Assembly: GCF_027213645.1 (NCBI RefSeq)
Contig: NZ_JAPWGL010000006.1
Location: 124,001 to 188,000 of the forward strand
Reading direction: 5' to 3'
DNA: 64,000 nt
Source of the DNA: Pedobacter rhodius
GTDB taxonomy: Bacteria; Bacteroidota; Bacteroidia; Sphingobacteriales; Sphingobacteriaceae
Both the position numbers and the translations under genes were made by a program. The notes under the pieces were generated by a model. The model was not told the DNA's origin, did not search any database, and saw only the letters and a program-made list of their open reading frames with translations. Positions 41,192-48,367 of the stretch are shown here, piece by piece; the stretch's first letter is position 1, and every line of letters begins with the position of its first letter.

Positions 41192-42082
41192 TTATAAGGA
41201 GGTTTTTAAAAAGTCGCCGATTATAGGTTGGAGTAATTGGTATTGATCAACCATACTTACATGTGTTGTTCCTGGCAATATGGCCAGTCGTAGGTTAGGT
41301 GTTTGATATAAATCTCCCGAGCTGCCGCCACCCAAAAGCCTGAACATTTCTATTTGATGTTCACCTTTGCTCATATCCGAATCGCCAAAAATAAGTAGGG
41401 CAGGCGCTTTTATGCTTTTAATTTGTTCGCTGGTGAAGCCTTTCCAGTTGCCCATTAAACTGTAAATTCCTGAAACCAGCTTTGTCCAGCCGGCGGTGTC
41501 TGGCGAAACCTTCAGGTAATTTTCTTTCCAAACAGAATGATTTAAATCAGTTTGCGCTTTTGGTTTAAGATTAGAAGGATTTTGCATGTTCATTCCGGCA
41601 GGACTGTAAGCAACGGATTCGAGCACGAGGTGGCCAATGAGCTGAGGCTGACTGATGGCGATTTCCAATGCTACCCCACCACCCATGCTGTACCCAATAA
41701 AGTCAGCTTTCGGAATACCGAGTGTATTCATCAGGGCAATTACATCTGCGGCCATATTCTGATAACTGAAAGGCCTGGCAATATTATTGGTATGGCCATG
41801 GCCCTGAAGTTCAATGCCAATAACCAGGTGGCTTTTTGCAAGTGTTGGAATGAGTTTACCGAAGTCTTTTTCGATGGTAGAAAAAGCGCCATGTAATAAA
41901 ATCAGTGGCGTTCCTTTACCGGCGGTGAAGTAATACATCTTCATCCCGTTGATGTTTGCATAATTATCGCCGGGTGTTTTTTTAAACGCATTAACGATAG
42001 GCGTTGGGTTGGCTTTGCAAGGGAAAGCGAACAGACAAGCCATCAGGAGAATATTTGAAACTAGGTTTTTAATATATTTCAT
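41192..42082 (-). CDS. Exported alpha/beta hydrolase
   Basis: A 296-aa alpha/beta-hydrolase with a signal peptide (first 24 residues). LLHGAFST is the oxyanion region, GYSMGGGVA the nucleophile elbow with the catalytic Ser, LIFGDSDMS the acid region and GTTHVSMVDQ the catalytic His. The substrate is unknown. The gene heads a three-gene operon divergent from the AraC-type regulator at 42286, which probably controls it. Confidence 0.9.
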   Translation of the reverse strand: MKYIKNLVSNILLMACLFAFPCKANPTPIVNAFKKTPGDNYANINGMKMYYFTAGKGTPLILLHGAFSTIEKDFGKLIPTLAKSHLVIGIELQGHGHTNNIARPFSYQNMAADVIALMNTLGIPKADFIGYSMGGGVALEIAISQPQLIGHLVLESVAYSPAGMNMQNPSNLKPKAQTDLNHSVWKENYLKVSPDTAGWTKLVSGIYSLMGNWKGFTSEQIKSIKAPALLIFGDSDMSKGEHQIEMFRLLGGGSSGDLYQTPNLRLAILPGTTHVSMVDQYQLLQPIIGDFLKTSL

Positions 42083-42224
42083 CTTTTTATTTATTGGATT
42101 AACTTCAGTAAAGGTAGTTCGGTTCGGTTGGTGTTCGTGAGGTGTAATTATGACCTGTTTGAGGGTTAATGCGACTTTGGTTAATAAAGCTGTATAAATT
42201 GTATCAGCCTTATTGCATGGGCTA

Positions 42225-42256
42225 TTGTTTCAATAAAAACTATTTGATTAAATTTG
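42225..42256 (+). promoter_or_regulatory. Bacteroidota promoter for the AraC regulator gene
   Basis: TTG (42225-42227) is followed after 21 bases by a perfect TAAATTTG (42249-42256). Transcription would start near 42262, which supports the ATG at 42286 and rules out the longer frame from 42169. Confidence 0.6.
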
Positions 42257-42285
42257 ATAAAGCCCGGCCGGCTACCCCCGCAATT

Positions 42286-43266
42286 ATGAAACATGTATCC
42301 ATTTTAGTCCCGATTGAAGCAGTGCCTTCAGCTATTGTTGATCCCCGTTATATGTTTACGGCGGTAAACCAGTTTTTAATTAACAGCGGTAAGGCGCCGG
42401 CGTTCGAAATTCAACTCGTTGGCCTTAGTGCACAGGTGCAGCTTAACAGTGGCGCGTTTGCTGTTAATACGGATATATTGATTTCGGATTTAAAGAAAAC
42501 CGATCTCATTATCATCCCTGCTTTATCCGGTGATATGGCAGGTATGGTCGAACTCAATCAACCTTTTGTTCCATGGATAATTGATCAATATGAAAAAGGG
42601 GCTGAAGTCGCTTCGCTTTGTTTGGGTGCTTTTCTACTTGCCTCAACCGGGTTGCTCAACGGGCGTTCCTGTTCAACCCACTGGCTTTCTGCTAACGAAT
42701 TTCGCTCCATGTTTCCTGATGTTTCGCTATCAGATGGAACGATTATTACAGAGATAGATGGTTTGTATTCAAGTGGGGGAGCAAGTTCTTACTGGAATCT
42801 TTTGCTTCATATTATAGAAAAATATGCCGGACGAGAATTATCCATTATGGCTGCCAAATTTTTTGCAATTGAAATCGATCGCCAGAGCCAGTCGCCATTT
42901 ATTATGTTTAACGGGCAGAAGAAACATGAAGATGAGCCGGTTAAACGTGCCCAGGAATTTATTGAGCAAAATTATAAGGAAAAGCTTTCTGTTGAGGAAC
43001 TGGCCGATCGATTCGCAATCGGAAGAAGACATTTTGAAAGAAGATTTAAAAAAGCAACCAACAATACGCCTTCAGAATATATCCAGCGGGTAAAGGTAGA
43101 AGCAGCAAAAAAGCAGCTTGAAAATTCTTCTAAAAATGTAAACGAAGTCATGTACGATGTCGGTTACCTGGACAGTAAATCGTTCAGGGCTGTATTTAAA
43201 AAATTTACAGGCCTTTCGCCTGCAGATTACAAGCAGAAGTATAACCGTCAGGCAGCGGCAGCTTAA
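42286..43266 (+). CDS. AraC-family regulator with DJ-1/PfpI-like N-terminal domain
   Basis: A 326-aa regulator. The N-terminal half is a class I glutamine amidotransferase-like/DJ-1 domain (MKHVSILVPIEAVPSA; EVASLCLGAFLLASTGLL with the nucleophile-elbow Cys), and the C-terminal 100 residues hold two AraC helix-turn-helix motifs (LSVEELADRFAIGRRHFERR; VMYDVGYLDSKSFRAVFKK). This is the GlxA/FtrA-type layout. It is divergent from the hydrolase/DoxX/DHFR-like operon and most likely regulates it. The start at 42286 is chosen from the promoter position. Confidence 0.9.
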   Translation: MKHVSILVPIEAVPSAIVDPRYMFTAVNQFLINSGKAPAFEIQLVGLSAQVQLNSGAFAVNTDILISDLKKTDLIIIPALSGDMAGMVELNQPFVPWIIDQYEKGAEVASLCLGAFLLASTGLLNGRSCSTHWLSANEFRSMFPDVSLSDGTIITEIDGLYSSGGASSYWNLLLHIIEKYAGRELSIMAAKFFAIEIDRQSQSPFIMFNGQKKHEDEPVKRAQEFIEQNYKEKLSVEELADRFAIGRRHFERRFKKATNNTPSEYIQRVKVEAAKKQLENSSKNVNEVMYDVGYLDSKSFRAVFKKFTGLSPADYKQKYNRQAAAA

Positions 43267-43423
43267 TTATAGAAGGTGTTCTTTGAAACGACTTCCGCGG
43301 TAATACTATGAAAAGTCCGTTAAATTTGTTTAGTTCGAAATTAAACAGTTTACGTTTGTATGAAGAACTGGTATGCTATTTTATGCGTAAATATCAATGT
43401 ATCAAGGTTAGATTTTATCTCCT

Positions 43424-43452
43424 TGTAAGGATATGTCATATTTAACGACTAA
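43424..43452 (+). promoter_or_regulatory. ECF sigma promoter upstream of msrB-msrA
   Basis: TGTAAGG (43424-43430), 15 bases, CGACTAA (43446-43452). The same motif pair occurs three more times in the window, all around the sigma factor gene. The ATG of msrB lies only five bases after the -10, so the transcript should be leaderless or nearly so. Confidence 0.8.
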
Positions 43453-43457
43453 ATGCT

Positions 43458-43958
43458 ATGAAAAGATTACAAATATTAAGCGTATTGTTTATAGGACTGG
43501 CGTTGAGTTCTTGTGCTCAGGATAAAAATTCAAATAAAAACGCATTTTCGAGAGACATCAAAAAATACCCGCAAGCTAAAACAGCCGCCTATTGGAAAAA
43601 GGTGCTCTCTGCACAAACATATGATATTATGGTAAACAGCGGAACAGAAACGCCTTACCAAAATCCATACTGGAATAATCATAGAAAAGGTATTTATGTA
43701 AGTGCCGCTACAGGCAAGCCTTTATTCAGTTCTGATACTAAATTTGAATCCGGAACGGGCTGGCCAAGTTTTTTCAAACCAATTGACCAAAAAGCCATTA
43801 AAATTGTTCGCGACACATCAGATGGAATGGTAAGAGATGAAGTTGTTGAAGCCAGCACTGGTTTGCATCTTGGGCACGTATTTGATGATGGGCCAAAGCC
43901 AACCGGAAAAAGGTATTGTATGAATTCTTACGCATTAAAGTTTATTCCGGCTAAATAA
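43458..43958 (+). CDS. msrB: Peptide-methionine (R)-S-oxide reductase MsrB, lipoprotein
   Basis: A 166-aa exported MsrB with a lipobox LSSC in the first 20 residues. GTGWPSFF, HLGHVFDDGP and the catalytic KRYCMNS (C154) are complete. The two CxxC zinc ligands of many MsrB proteins are absent (the first site reads TGKPLFSS), placing it in the zinc-free type. It reduces R-sulfoxides of Met in periplasmic or surface proteins. The ECF promoter just upstream ties it to the sigma factor at 47155. msrA follows after seven bases. Confidence 0.94.
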   Translation: MKRLQILSVLFIGLALSSCAQDKNSNKNAFSRDIKKYPQAKTAAYWKKVLSAQTYDIMVNSGTETPYQNPYWNNHRKGIYVSAATGKPLFSSDTKFESGTGWPSFFKPIDQKAIKIVRDTSDGMVRDEVVEASTGLHLGHVFDDGPKPTGKRYCMNSYALKFIPAK

Positions 43959-43965
43959 GAAATTT

Positions 43966-44622
43966 ATGGAAAAGTATAAATTATGGCTTGTTGCATTAAT
44001 CTTTCTGGGCTCGTGTACTAATGGTCAAACCCGAAAAAATGAAAATGCCTTTGCCGAGCTGCCTGCTCCAAAGGTAAATGAAAAAGTTGCAACTTTTGCC
44101 GGCGGCTGTTTCTGGGCTTTGGCAGAAGGAATGAGCGAACTTAAAGGAGTTGACAAGGTTGTTGCAGGTTATGCCGGCGGAACGGTAAAAAATCCGACTT
44201 ATGAAGAAGTTTGTTCAGATAATACCGGTCATGCCGAATCTGTTCAGGTTTATTATGACCCTGCTGTAATTAGTTATGCACAACTTGCAGAAGCATTTTT
44301 TTATGCACACGACCCGACTACATTGAACAGGCAAGGTCCGGATGAGGGTAAAGATTATCGTTCAATTGCATTTTACAGAGATGCCGAAGAAAAGCGAAGC
44401 CTTGAAGAAGTTATCGCAAAAGTAAATGCAGGCAAGCATTACGAAAATAAAATTGTAACGCAGGTTTTGCCGTTCAAGGTTATTTATCCGGCTGAAAAAT
44501 ACCACCAGAATTACTATAAATTAAATCCCGGAAGCGGCTATATTCAAAATGTTTCGGTACCGAAGGTTATGAAACTCCGGAAGAGTATGGCTGCACTCCT
44601 AAAACCGGAGTTCAAAAAATAA
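43966..44622 (+). CDS. msrA: Peptide-methionine (S)-S-oxide reductase MsrA, lipoprotein
   Basis: A 218-aa exported MsrA with lipobox LGSC (C17). The catalytic motif AGGCFWALAEG (C48) and the family blocks VVAGYAGG, TGHAESVQVYYDP and KYHQNYYKLNPGSGYI are present. It reduces the S-epimer and so complements MsrB from the same transcript. Both enzymes being lipoproteins means repair takes place outside the cytoplasm; the reductant that recycles them there is not encoded next to them. Confidence 0.94.
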   Translation: MEKYKLWLVALIFLGSCTNGQTRKNENAFAELPAPKVNEKVATFAGGCFWALAEGMSELKGVDKVVAGYAGGTVKNPTYEEVCSDNTGHAESVQVYYDPAVISYAQLAEAFFYAHDPTTLNRQGPDEGKDYRSIAFYRDAEEKRSLEEVIAKVNAGKHYENKIVTQVLPFKVIYPAEKYHQNYYKLNPGSGYIQNVSVPKVMKLRKSMAALLKPEFKK

Positions 44623-44652
44623 CAGGATGTGGTTAACTTTTAATCGTTATGT

Positions 44653-44679
44653 AGGTCTTCGAAAAAGCGAAGACCTCTT
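44653..44679 (+). terminator. Terminator after msrA
   Basis: AGGTCTTCG pairs perfectly with CGAAGACCT around AAAAAG and is followed by a short T-run. Confidence 0.8.
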
Positions 44680-44775
44680 TAATTCATAACAAAAAATATT
44701 TGTCCTTCAATCGACTTCGCCCAGTGCGAGCTAACTCAGGATAATATTTCATTTTATGAGAATAGTTTCTTTTAA

Positions 44776-45567
44776 TTATAAACCCGAATAATAATCATAA
44801 CCCTGCTCTGCCCAGTAATCTCGTGGCCGGCTGTTACTGAAAGACATTACGCCAATTCTCTTCAGGTTTTTGATGCCATATTTAACCGGTATAATCAACC
44901 TTAACGGTGCACCATGATTGATGGTAATCGGCTGGCCATTCATTTCGTAAGCCAGAATGGTTTGAGGATGCAATACACTATCTCTTTCCAGGCCAACATA
45001 GTATTCCCCATTTGGTGTTTTAAGTCCCATGTAGTTTTTTTCTGCAAGTGTTTCGAGCTTAAAATGCGACAAGAAATCGCTTAGCTTAACGCCGCCCCAG
45101 TGTTGAATCTGGTCCCAGCCTTCCACACATTTAAAATCGAATACGATTTCCGTTTTGGGTAAGGCCTTAATCTCCTCAATACCGATATGTAACGACTGCA
45201 AAACACCGGTTTTAACCTCAAGTTTCCAGTTTTTCTCATTGAAATCTTCATCATCTTCAATACCAATCAGGCTATTAACACGAACCGTTTTTGCAGCCCT
45301 TTCTTTTGGATAGGTTTTAACTGTATGGTTGTTGCTGAAAAAATTGCGGAAGAAAAGTTCTGTCTTATTCAATGCCCTTCTTAATGGTGCTCTTGCTCCC
45401 CCGGTAATACCCGCAGTTTCTTCAGGTGCATCGAGCAGCCATTTCCAGCCTGCAACTGCACCACCCCCCAAGGCGAAAAAAGCACCAAAAGAAATAAAAT
45501 TCCGGCGTTTTATTTTCTGTTCAATTGTAAGCGGTGCTTTAACTTTTTTCTTATTCGGCTGTTCCAT
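44776..45567 (-). CDS. Molybdopterin-dependent oxidoreductase, sulfite oxidase/YedY-like
   Basis: A 263-aa protein when started at the ATG at 45567; a GTG at 45603 would extend it further into the cytochrome gene. A twin-arginine-like KRRNFISFGAFFALGG start suggests Tat export of a folded, cofactor-loaded enzyme. FKCVEGWDQIQHWGG carries the Cys that ligates molybdenum (C147), and INHGAPLRLIIPVKYG and MSFSNSRPRDYW are family blocks of the sulfite oxidase fold. MsrP (YedY) of this fold reduces protein Met sulfoxides. It overlaps the cytochrome b gene, its likely electron donor. Transcribed with DUF1223 from the ECF promoter at 47044. Confidence 0.87.
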   Translation of the reverse strand: MEQPNKKKVKAPLTIEQKIKRRNFISFGAFFALGGGAVAGWKWLLDAPEETAGITGGARAPLRRALNKTELFFRNFFSNNHTVKTYPKERAAKTVRVNSLIGIEDDEDFNEKNWKLEVKTGVLQSLHIGIEEIKALPKTEIVFDFKCVEGWDQIQHWGGVKLSDFLSHFKLETLAEKNYMGLKTPNGEYYVGLERDSVLHPQTILAYEMNGQPITINHGAPLRLIIPVKYGIKNLKRIGVMSFSNSRPRDYWAEQGYDYYSGL

Positions 45568-46252
45568 TTTCAATTGTTTTTTTTGCTTTAATTTTTGGCT
45601 CACTTTCTACCACCTCAAAGCCCGATATAACCGAACGGAAATTATTCCAGCCGGCAAGTGCTACCTGAACAATGTGTATCAGAAAGAAAAGTACATAACC
45701 GATGGTCAGGGTAAAATGGATTATCCTTGCGAAATGATAGCCACCACAAAGCCAGCATATCCAGTAAAACTGAACAGGTTTGTAAATGGCAAGTCCTGTT
45801 ATCACCGAGCCGGCACCCATCAATATAATTGCGGTATATGCGATTCGTTGTGCAGCATTATATTTCTTTTGCGGAGGAACAGTTTTTCGGATGTGTAAAT
45901 CGTGCAGTAAAACGAGCCACGCCTCCTTAAATGAATGTTTTTGAGGAATAAGTTCCCGCCAGGCGCCCGAAAAAATGGTATAAATTATATAAAGGAGGCC
46001 ATTGATAAAAAAGAACCACATAAACAGAAAATGAAAGGCCATACCTTCGGCCAGGCGCTGGGGAATATGGAAGTAATTATAAAACCACTCCGGAAAGAAT
46101 TTAATTAATGTAATGCCAAATATGGAAATGCCATAAGCATCATTTGCCCAGTAAATAAATAAGCCGCTCCAAATCATTACCGCCAGTACCGGGAAATTTA
46201 CCCAATGGGTCCAGCGCATAAGAAAAGCGTGTTTTTCCTTTATTTCTTTCAT
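45551..46252 (-). CDS. Cytochrome b561-type membrane protein, electron donor to the molybdoenzyme
   Basis: A 233-aa protein with four or five helices and spaced His residues (KHAFLMRWTHWVNFP; MAFHFLFMWFF; YHFARIIHFTLTIGYVLFFLIHI) as in cytochrome b561/hydrogenase b-type subunits. It should bind two b hemes and pass electrons from quinol to the periplasmic molybdoenzyme. MsrP usually pairs with MsrQ (a ferric reductase-like protein), so this is a different partner. It lies 21 bases after the DUF1223 gene and overlaps the next. Confidence 0.86.
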   Translation of the reverse strand: MKEIKEKHAFLMRWTHWVNFPVLAVMIWSGLFIYWANDAYGISIFGITLIKFFPEWFYNYFHIPQRLAEGMAFHFLFMWFFFINGLLYIIYTIFSGAWRELIPQKHSFKEAWLVLLHDLHIRKTVPPQKKYNAAQRIAYTAIILMGAGSVITGLAIYKPVQFYWICWLCGGYHFARIIHFTLTIGYVLFFLIHIVQVALAGWNNFRSVISGFEVVESEPKIKAKKTIENGTAE

Positions 46253-46273
46253 CTGATTTTATAATATTAATGA

Positions 46274-47026
46274 TTAACCAGGTAATTTGAACGGGCGTTT
46301 CGCGGCTGCGGTTATTTTTCCCGTCTTAACGTTTTGCAGGAATGCGATAAGCTCGGAATCATTTTTTATTTTGTCTGAAGCTAAATTTACGACTCCCTTT
46401 TCTTTCCTGTTGAGGTTAAAAGTTTCAAAGCTGCTTACTATTTGAATATGTGATAGTGTTTTACCTTTATTTTCACCCCGTTCAATTTTATTCGTTGCAT
46501 TTGGGATAACAATTGCGACAACAAGGTTCTCTGATTGTATCTGCTGGCTGGTTTGATAGCTTAGCGAAATATTTCCATCGGTTTGCTTTTCAATGGCAAT
46601 TTCCAAACCATTGGAAGCGGTTTGTACTAAAGCATGCTGCAGTGCATTTCTAAGGGTTTTTTCTTGTGAACCAATAAACTCCTGCGTTCCATTCACAACA
46701 ATTTGAGGTGTGTAAACACTATTAAGATGCAACCAATTTGCATACTGGTTTTGCCTTTGCGAAAACCTGGCACTACTAAAACTGTCTTTCCAGCCCAGCC
46801 TATCCCAATAATCGACATGATAAGCCAATATATAAACCGGTTTTTCTTTGCTTTCTTTTGCTATCCTTGCAATTAGTGCGTCAGCAGGCGGGCAACTTGA
46901 ACAACCTTCGGAGGTGAACAGTTCTACCACGGCAAAACCATTTTGTGGTGGTTGATGTGGCGTTAAAGTAAAAGCTAAACTTATCGTAGAAATTGCGATA
47001 AGTACAAATGCTATTTTTTTAACCAT
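46274..47026 (-). CDS. DUF1223 thioredoxin-like exported protein
   Basis: A 250-aa protein with a signal peptide and the DUF1223 signature VELFTSEGCSSCPPADALI, a CxxC-type site (C42 and C45). AYHVDYWDRLGWKDSFS and YTPQIVVNG are other family blocks. The fold is thioredoxin-like. The start is the ATG at 47026; a longer open frame reaching 47419 runs antisense into the sigma gene and is not coding. First gene of the operon driven by the minus-strand ECF promoter, so an envelope thiol role in oxidative stress fits. Confidence 0.9.
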   Translation of the reverse strand: MVKKIAFVLIAISTISLAFTLTPHQPPQNGFAVVELFTSEGCSSCPPADALIARIAKESKEKPVYILAYHVDYWDRLGWKDSFSSARFSQRQNQYANWLHLNSVYTPQIVVNGTQEFIGSQEKTLRNALQHALVQTASNGLEIAIEKQTDGNISLSYQTSQQIQSENLVVAIVIPNATNKIERGENKGKTLSHIQIVSSFETFNLNRKEKGVVNLASDKIKNDSELIAFLQNVKTGKITAAAKRPFKLPG

Positions 47027-47043
47027 GACATTAATTTTAAAAA

Positions 47044-47072
47044 TTAGTCGCAGGCTTTGATTATTCCTTACA
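47044..47072 (-). promoter_or_regulatory. ECF sigma promoter of the DUF1223 operon
   Basis: On the minus strand TGTAAGG (complement of 47066-47072), 15 bases, CGACTAA (complement of 47044-47050). It is back-to-back with the sigma gene's own promoter, separated by 15 A/T-rich bases. Confidence 0.8.
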
Positions 47073-47087
47073 AAAAAATAAATAAAA

Positions 47088-47115
47088 TGTAAGGAATCTG
47101 AATTATGACGACTAA
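47088..47115 (+). promoter_or_regulatory. ECF sigma autoregulatory promoter
   Basis: TGTAAGG (47088-47094), 14 bases, CGACTAA (47109-47115), about 40 bases before the sigma gene ATG. An own-type promoter in front of the sigma gene implies positive autoregulation. Confidence 0.78.
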
Positions 47116-47154
47116 TTAGGTTAAGCACTATATTTATACAATGTACGTAAAAAG

Positions 47155-47748
47155 ATGAATGAAGAAAAAAACGGTTTGGGAATAAGTAAACAACTTCATA
47201 GCGACCCGGTGAGCTGGGTTGAAAAATATGCTGATGACCTTTACCGCTTTGCCATTTCAAGATTGAGAGATGAAGAAGTGGCAAAAGACCTGGTGCAGGA
47301 TACTTTTCTTGCTGCTTTAAGTCAGTTAAGTCGCTTCGAAGGAAACAGTAGCGAAAAAACCTGGCTGGCCGCAATATTAAAAAATAAGATTTCAGATTTT
47401 TACAGGAAGCAGGCCTCAAGGGGTTTAAATGAAATCAGACAATCTGAAACAGTGCAGCAGGATTTCTTCGATTTAGAAAACGGACACTGGAATGCGCTAC
47501 ATGCGCCGGGCGTATTTGGTCTAGAAATTAATAATCCTTTGTTAACAAAAGAATTGAGCGGTATTTTAACCGCTTGCTTAAAGAAACTACCGCCGCTATG
47601 GTATTCGGTATTTTCAATGAAACATATGGATGATCTGCAATCGGAGAAAATTTGCATGGAACTTAAACTTACAGACTCGAATTTCTGGGTGATTATGCAC
47701 CGTACAAAACTTAACCTGAGGGCTTGCCTTCAAAAATACCTGAAATGA
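47155..47748 (+). CDS. ECF-type RNA polymerase sigma factor
   Basis: A 197-aa sigma-70 family ECF factor. Region 2 spans residues about 20-85 (DDLYRFAISRLRDEEVAKDLVQDTFL; TWLAAILKNKISDFYRK), and region 4 about 135-190 (LKKLPPLWYSVFSMKHMDDL; MELKLTDSNFWVIMHRTKLNL). The anti-sigma gene starts one base after its stop. Its promoter motif is repeated in front of three other transcripts nearby, which defines the regulon. The trigger is likely an oxidant that damages Met, judged from the target genes. Confidence 0.92.
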   Translation: MNEEKNGLGISKQLHSDPVSWVEKYADDLYRFAISRLRDEEVAKDLVQDTFLAALSQLSRFEGNSSEKTWLAAILKNKISDFYRKQASRGLNEIRQSETVQQDFFDLENGHWNALHAPGVFGLEINNPLLTKELSGILTACLKKLPPLWYSVFSMKHMDDLQSEKICMELKLTDSNFWVIMHRTKLNLRACLQKYLK

Positions 47749-47749
47749 T

Positions 47750-48016
47750 ATGACAAGCGCACTAAAAAAGATAATTTATAACTGCAAACAGGCGACTTTT
47801 CTTATTGAGAAAAAAAACTCAGGGAAAATTACCGTAGCAGAGGCTTTACAATTGCAGATACACCTTGCAGGCTGTGCTGTTTGCAGGACTTACCAGCAGC
47901 AAAGTTTACTCATAAATCGTTTGTTCACCGGTTTTCAAACAAAGGATTTAAAGCTTGATGAGGATTTTAAAGCCGGTTTAAAGCGTAGAATTGAAAAGGA
48001 AATAAATAAAAATTGA
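47750..48016 (+). CDS. Putative zinc-binding anti-sigma factor (soluble)
   Basis: An 88-aa protein with the zinc-finger anti-sigma pattern: C12 in YNCKQATFLIEKK, then H38-x3-C42-x2-C45 (HLAGCAVC). No membrane helix is visible, so unlike many anti-sigma factors it is cytoplasmic and would sense thiol oxidation or zinc release directly, as RsrA and other ZAS proteins do. It is encoded one base after the sigma gene, consistent with stoichiometric co-expression. Confidence 0.8.
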   Translation: MTSALKKIIYNCKQATFLIEKKNSGKITVAEALQLQIHLAGCAVCRTYQQQSLLINRLFTGFQTKDLKLDEDFKAGLKRRIEKEINKN

Positions 48017-48022
48017 TTTTAT

Positions 48023-48051
48023 TGTAAGGTGTTACGAAATGCTGCGACTAA
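48023..48051 (+). promoter_or_regulatory. ECF sigma promoter of the Met-rich peptide gene
   Basis: TGTAAGG (48023-48029), 15 bases, CGACTAA (48045-48051). It starts seven bases after the anti-sigma stop. It excludes the longer ORF starting at 48039 as the real gene and supports the ATG at 48075. Confidence 0.8.
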
Positions 48052-48074
48052 GAGGGAAACAAAAACACAATAAC

Positions 48075-48323
48075 ATGAAAAATCAATTCTTAAAATCGGC
48101 AGGTAAAGTTTTTATTATGGCTTTGGTTGCTTTAAGCCTTTCGATGCCAACATTCGCAAACAGTCTTCAGCAGGAAAAAGAAAAAATGTCCAAAATGAAA
48201 CCGGATAAGATGGGCAAGAAGAAAATGGATAAGATGGAGAAAAGCAAAATGTCAAAAATGAAAGCAGATTCGACAAAAAAAGCTAAAATGGAGCAATCTA
48301 AAATGTCTAAAAGTAAAATGTAA
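48075..48323 (+). CDS. Exported Met/Lys-rich peptide, MrpX-like
   Basis: An 82-aa protein: a 28-residue signal peptide ending TFA, then a mature part of about 54 residues holding ten Met and nineteen Lys in a loose K-M-x2/4 rhythm, with no Cys and no aromatic residue. The composition resembles MXKDX-type repeat proteins and the methionine-rich peptide MrpX, which soaks up hypochlorite and is then repaired by a periplasmic Met sulfoxide reductase. Own ECF promoter, next to the sigma/anti-sigma pair. Function is inferred from composition and context. Confidence 0.82.
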   Translation: MKNQFLKSAGKVFIMALVALSLSMPTFANSLQQEKEKMSKMKPDKMGKKKMDKMEKSKMSKMKADSTKKAKMEQSKMSKSKM

Positions 48324-48330
48324 AAAAAAG

Positions 48331-48357
48331 GCAGGGGAGGGTAATTCTTCCCTGCCA
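48331..48357 (+). terminator. Hairpin between the Met-rich peptide and peroxiredoxin genes
   Basis: GGCAGGGGAG pairs with CTTCCCTGCC (with G-T pairs) across GGTAATT. The following run has only interrupted T residues, so it may attenuate rather than stop transcription into the next gene. Confidence 0.65.
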
Positions 48358-48367
48358 AATTTTAATT

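Noticed and set aside
42169..42285. A 39-residue N-terminal extension of the AraC regulator
   Set aside because: The best promoter (42225-42256) lies inside it, and the DJ-1 domain begins at the ATG at 42286.
45329..45898. A 189-aa plus-strand ORF across the molybdoenzyme and cytochrome b genes
   Set aside because: It is antisense to two conserved genes and has no family features.
46274..47419. A 381-aa minus-strand protein
   Set aside because: The first 131 residues are antisense to the sigma gene and cross its promoters; the true start is the ATG at 47026, followed by a signal peptide.
48039..48323. Longer form of the Met-rich peptide starting at 48039
   Set aside because: That start lies between the -35 and -10 elements of the ECF promoter; the ATG at 48075 gives a proper signal peptide.
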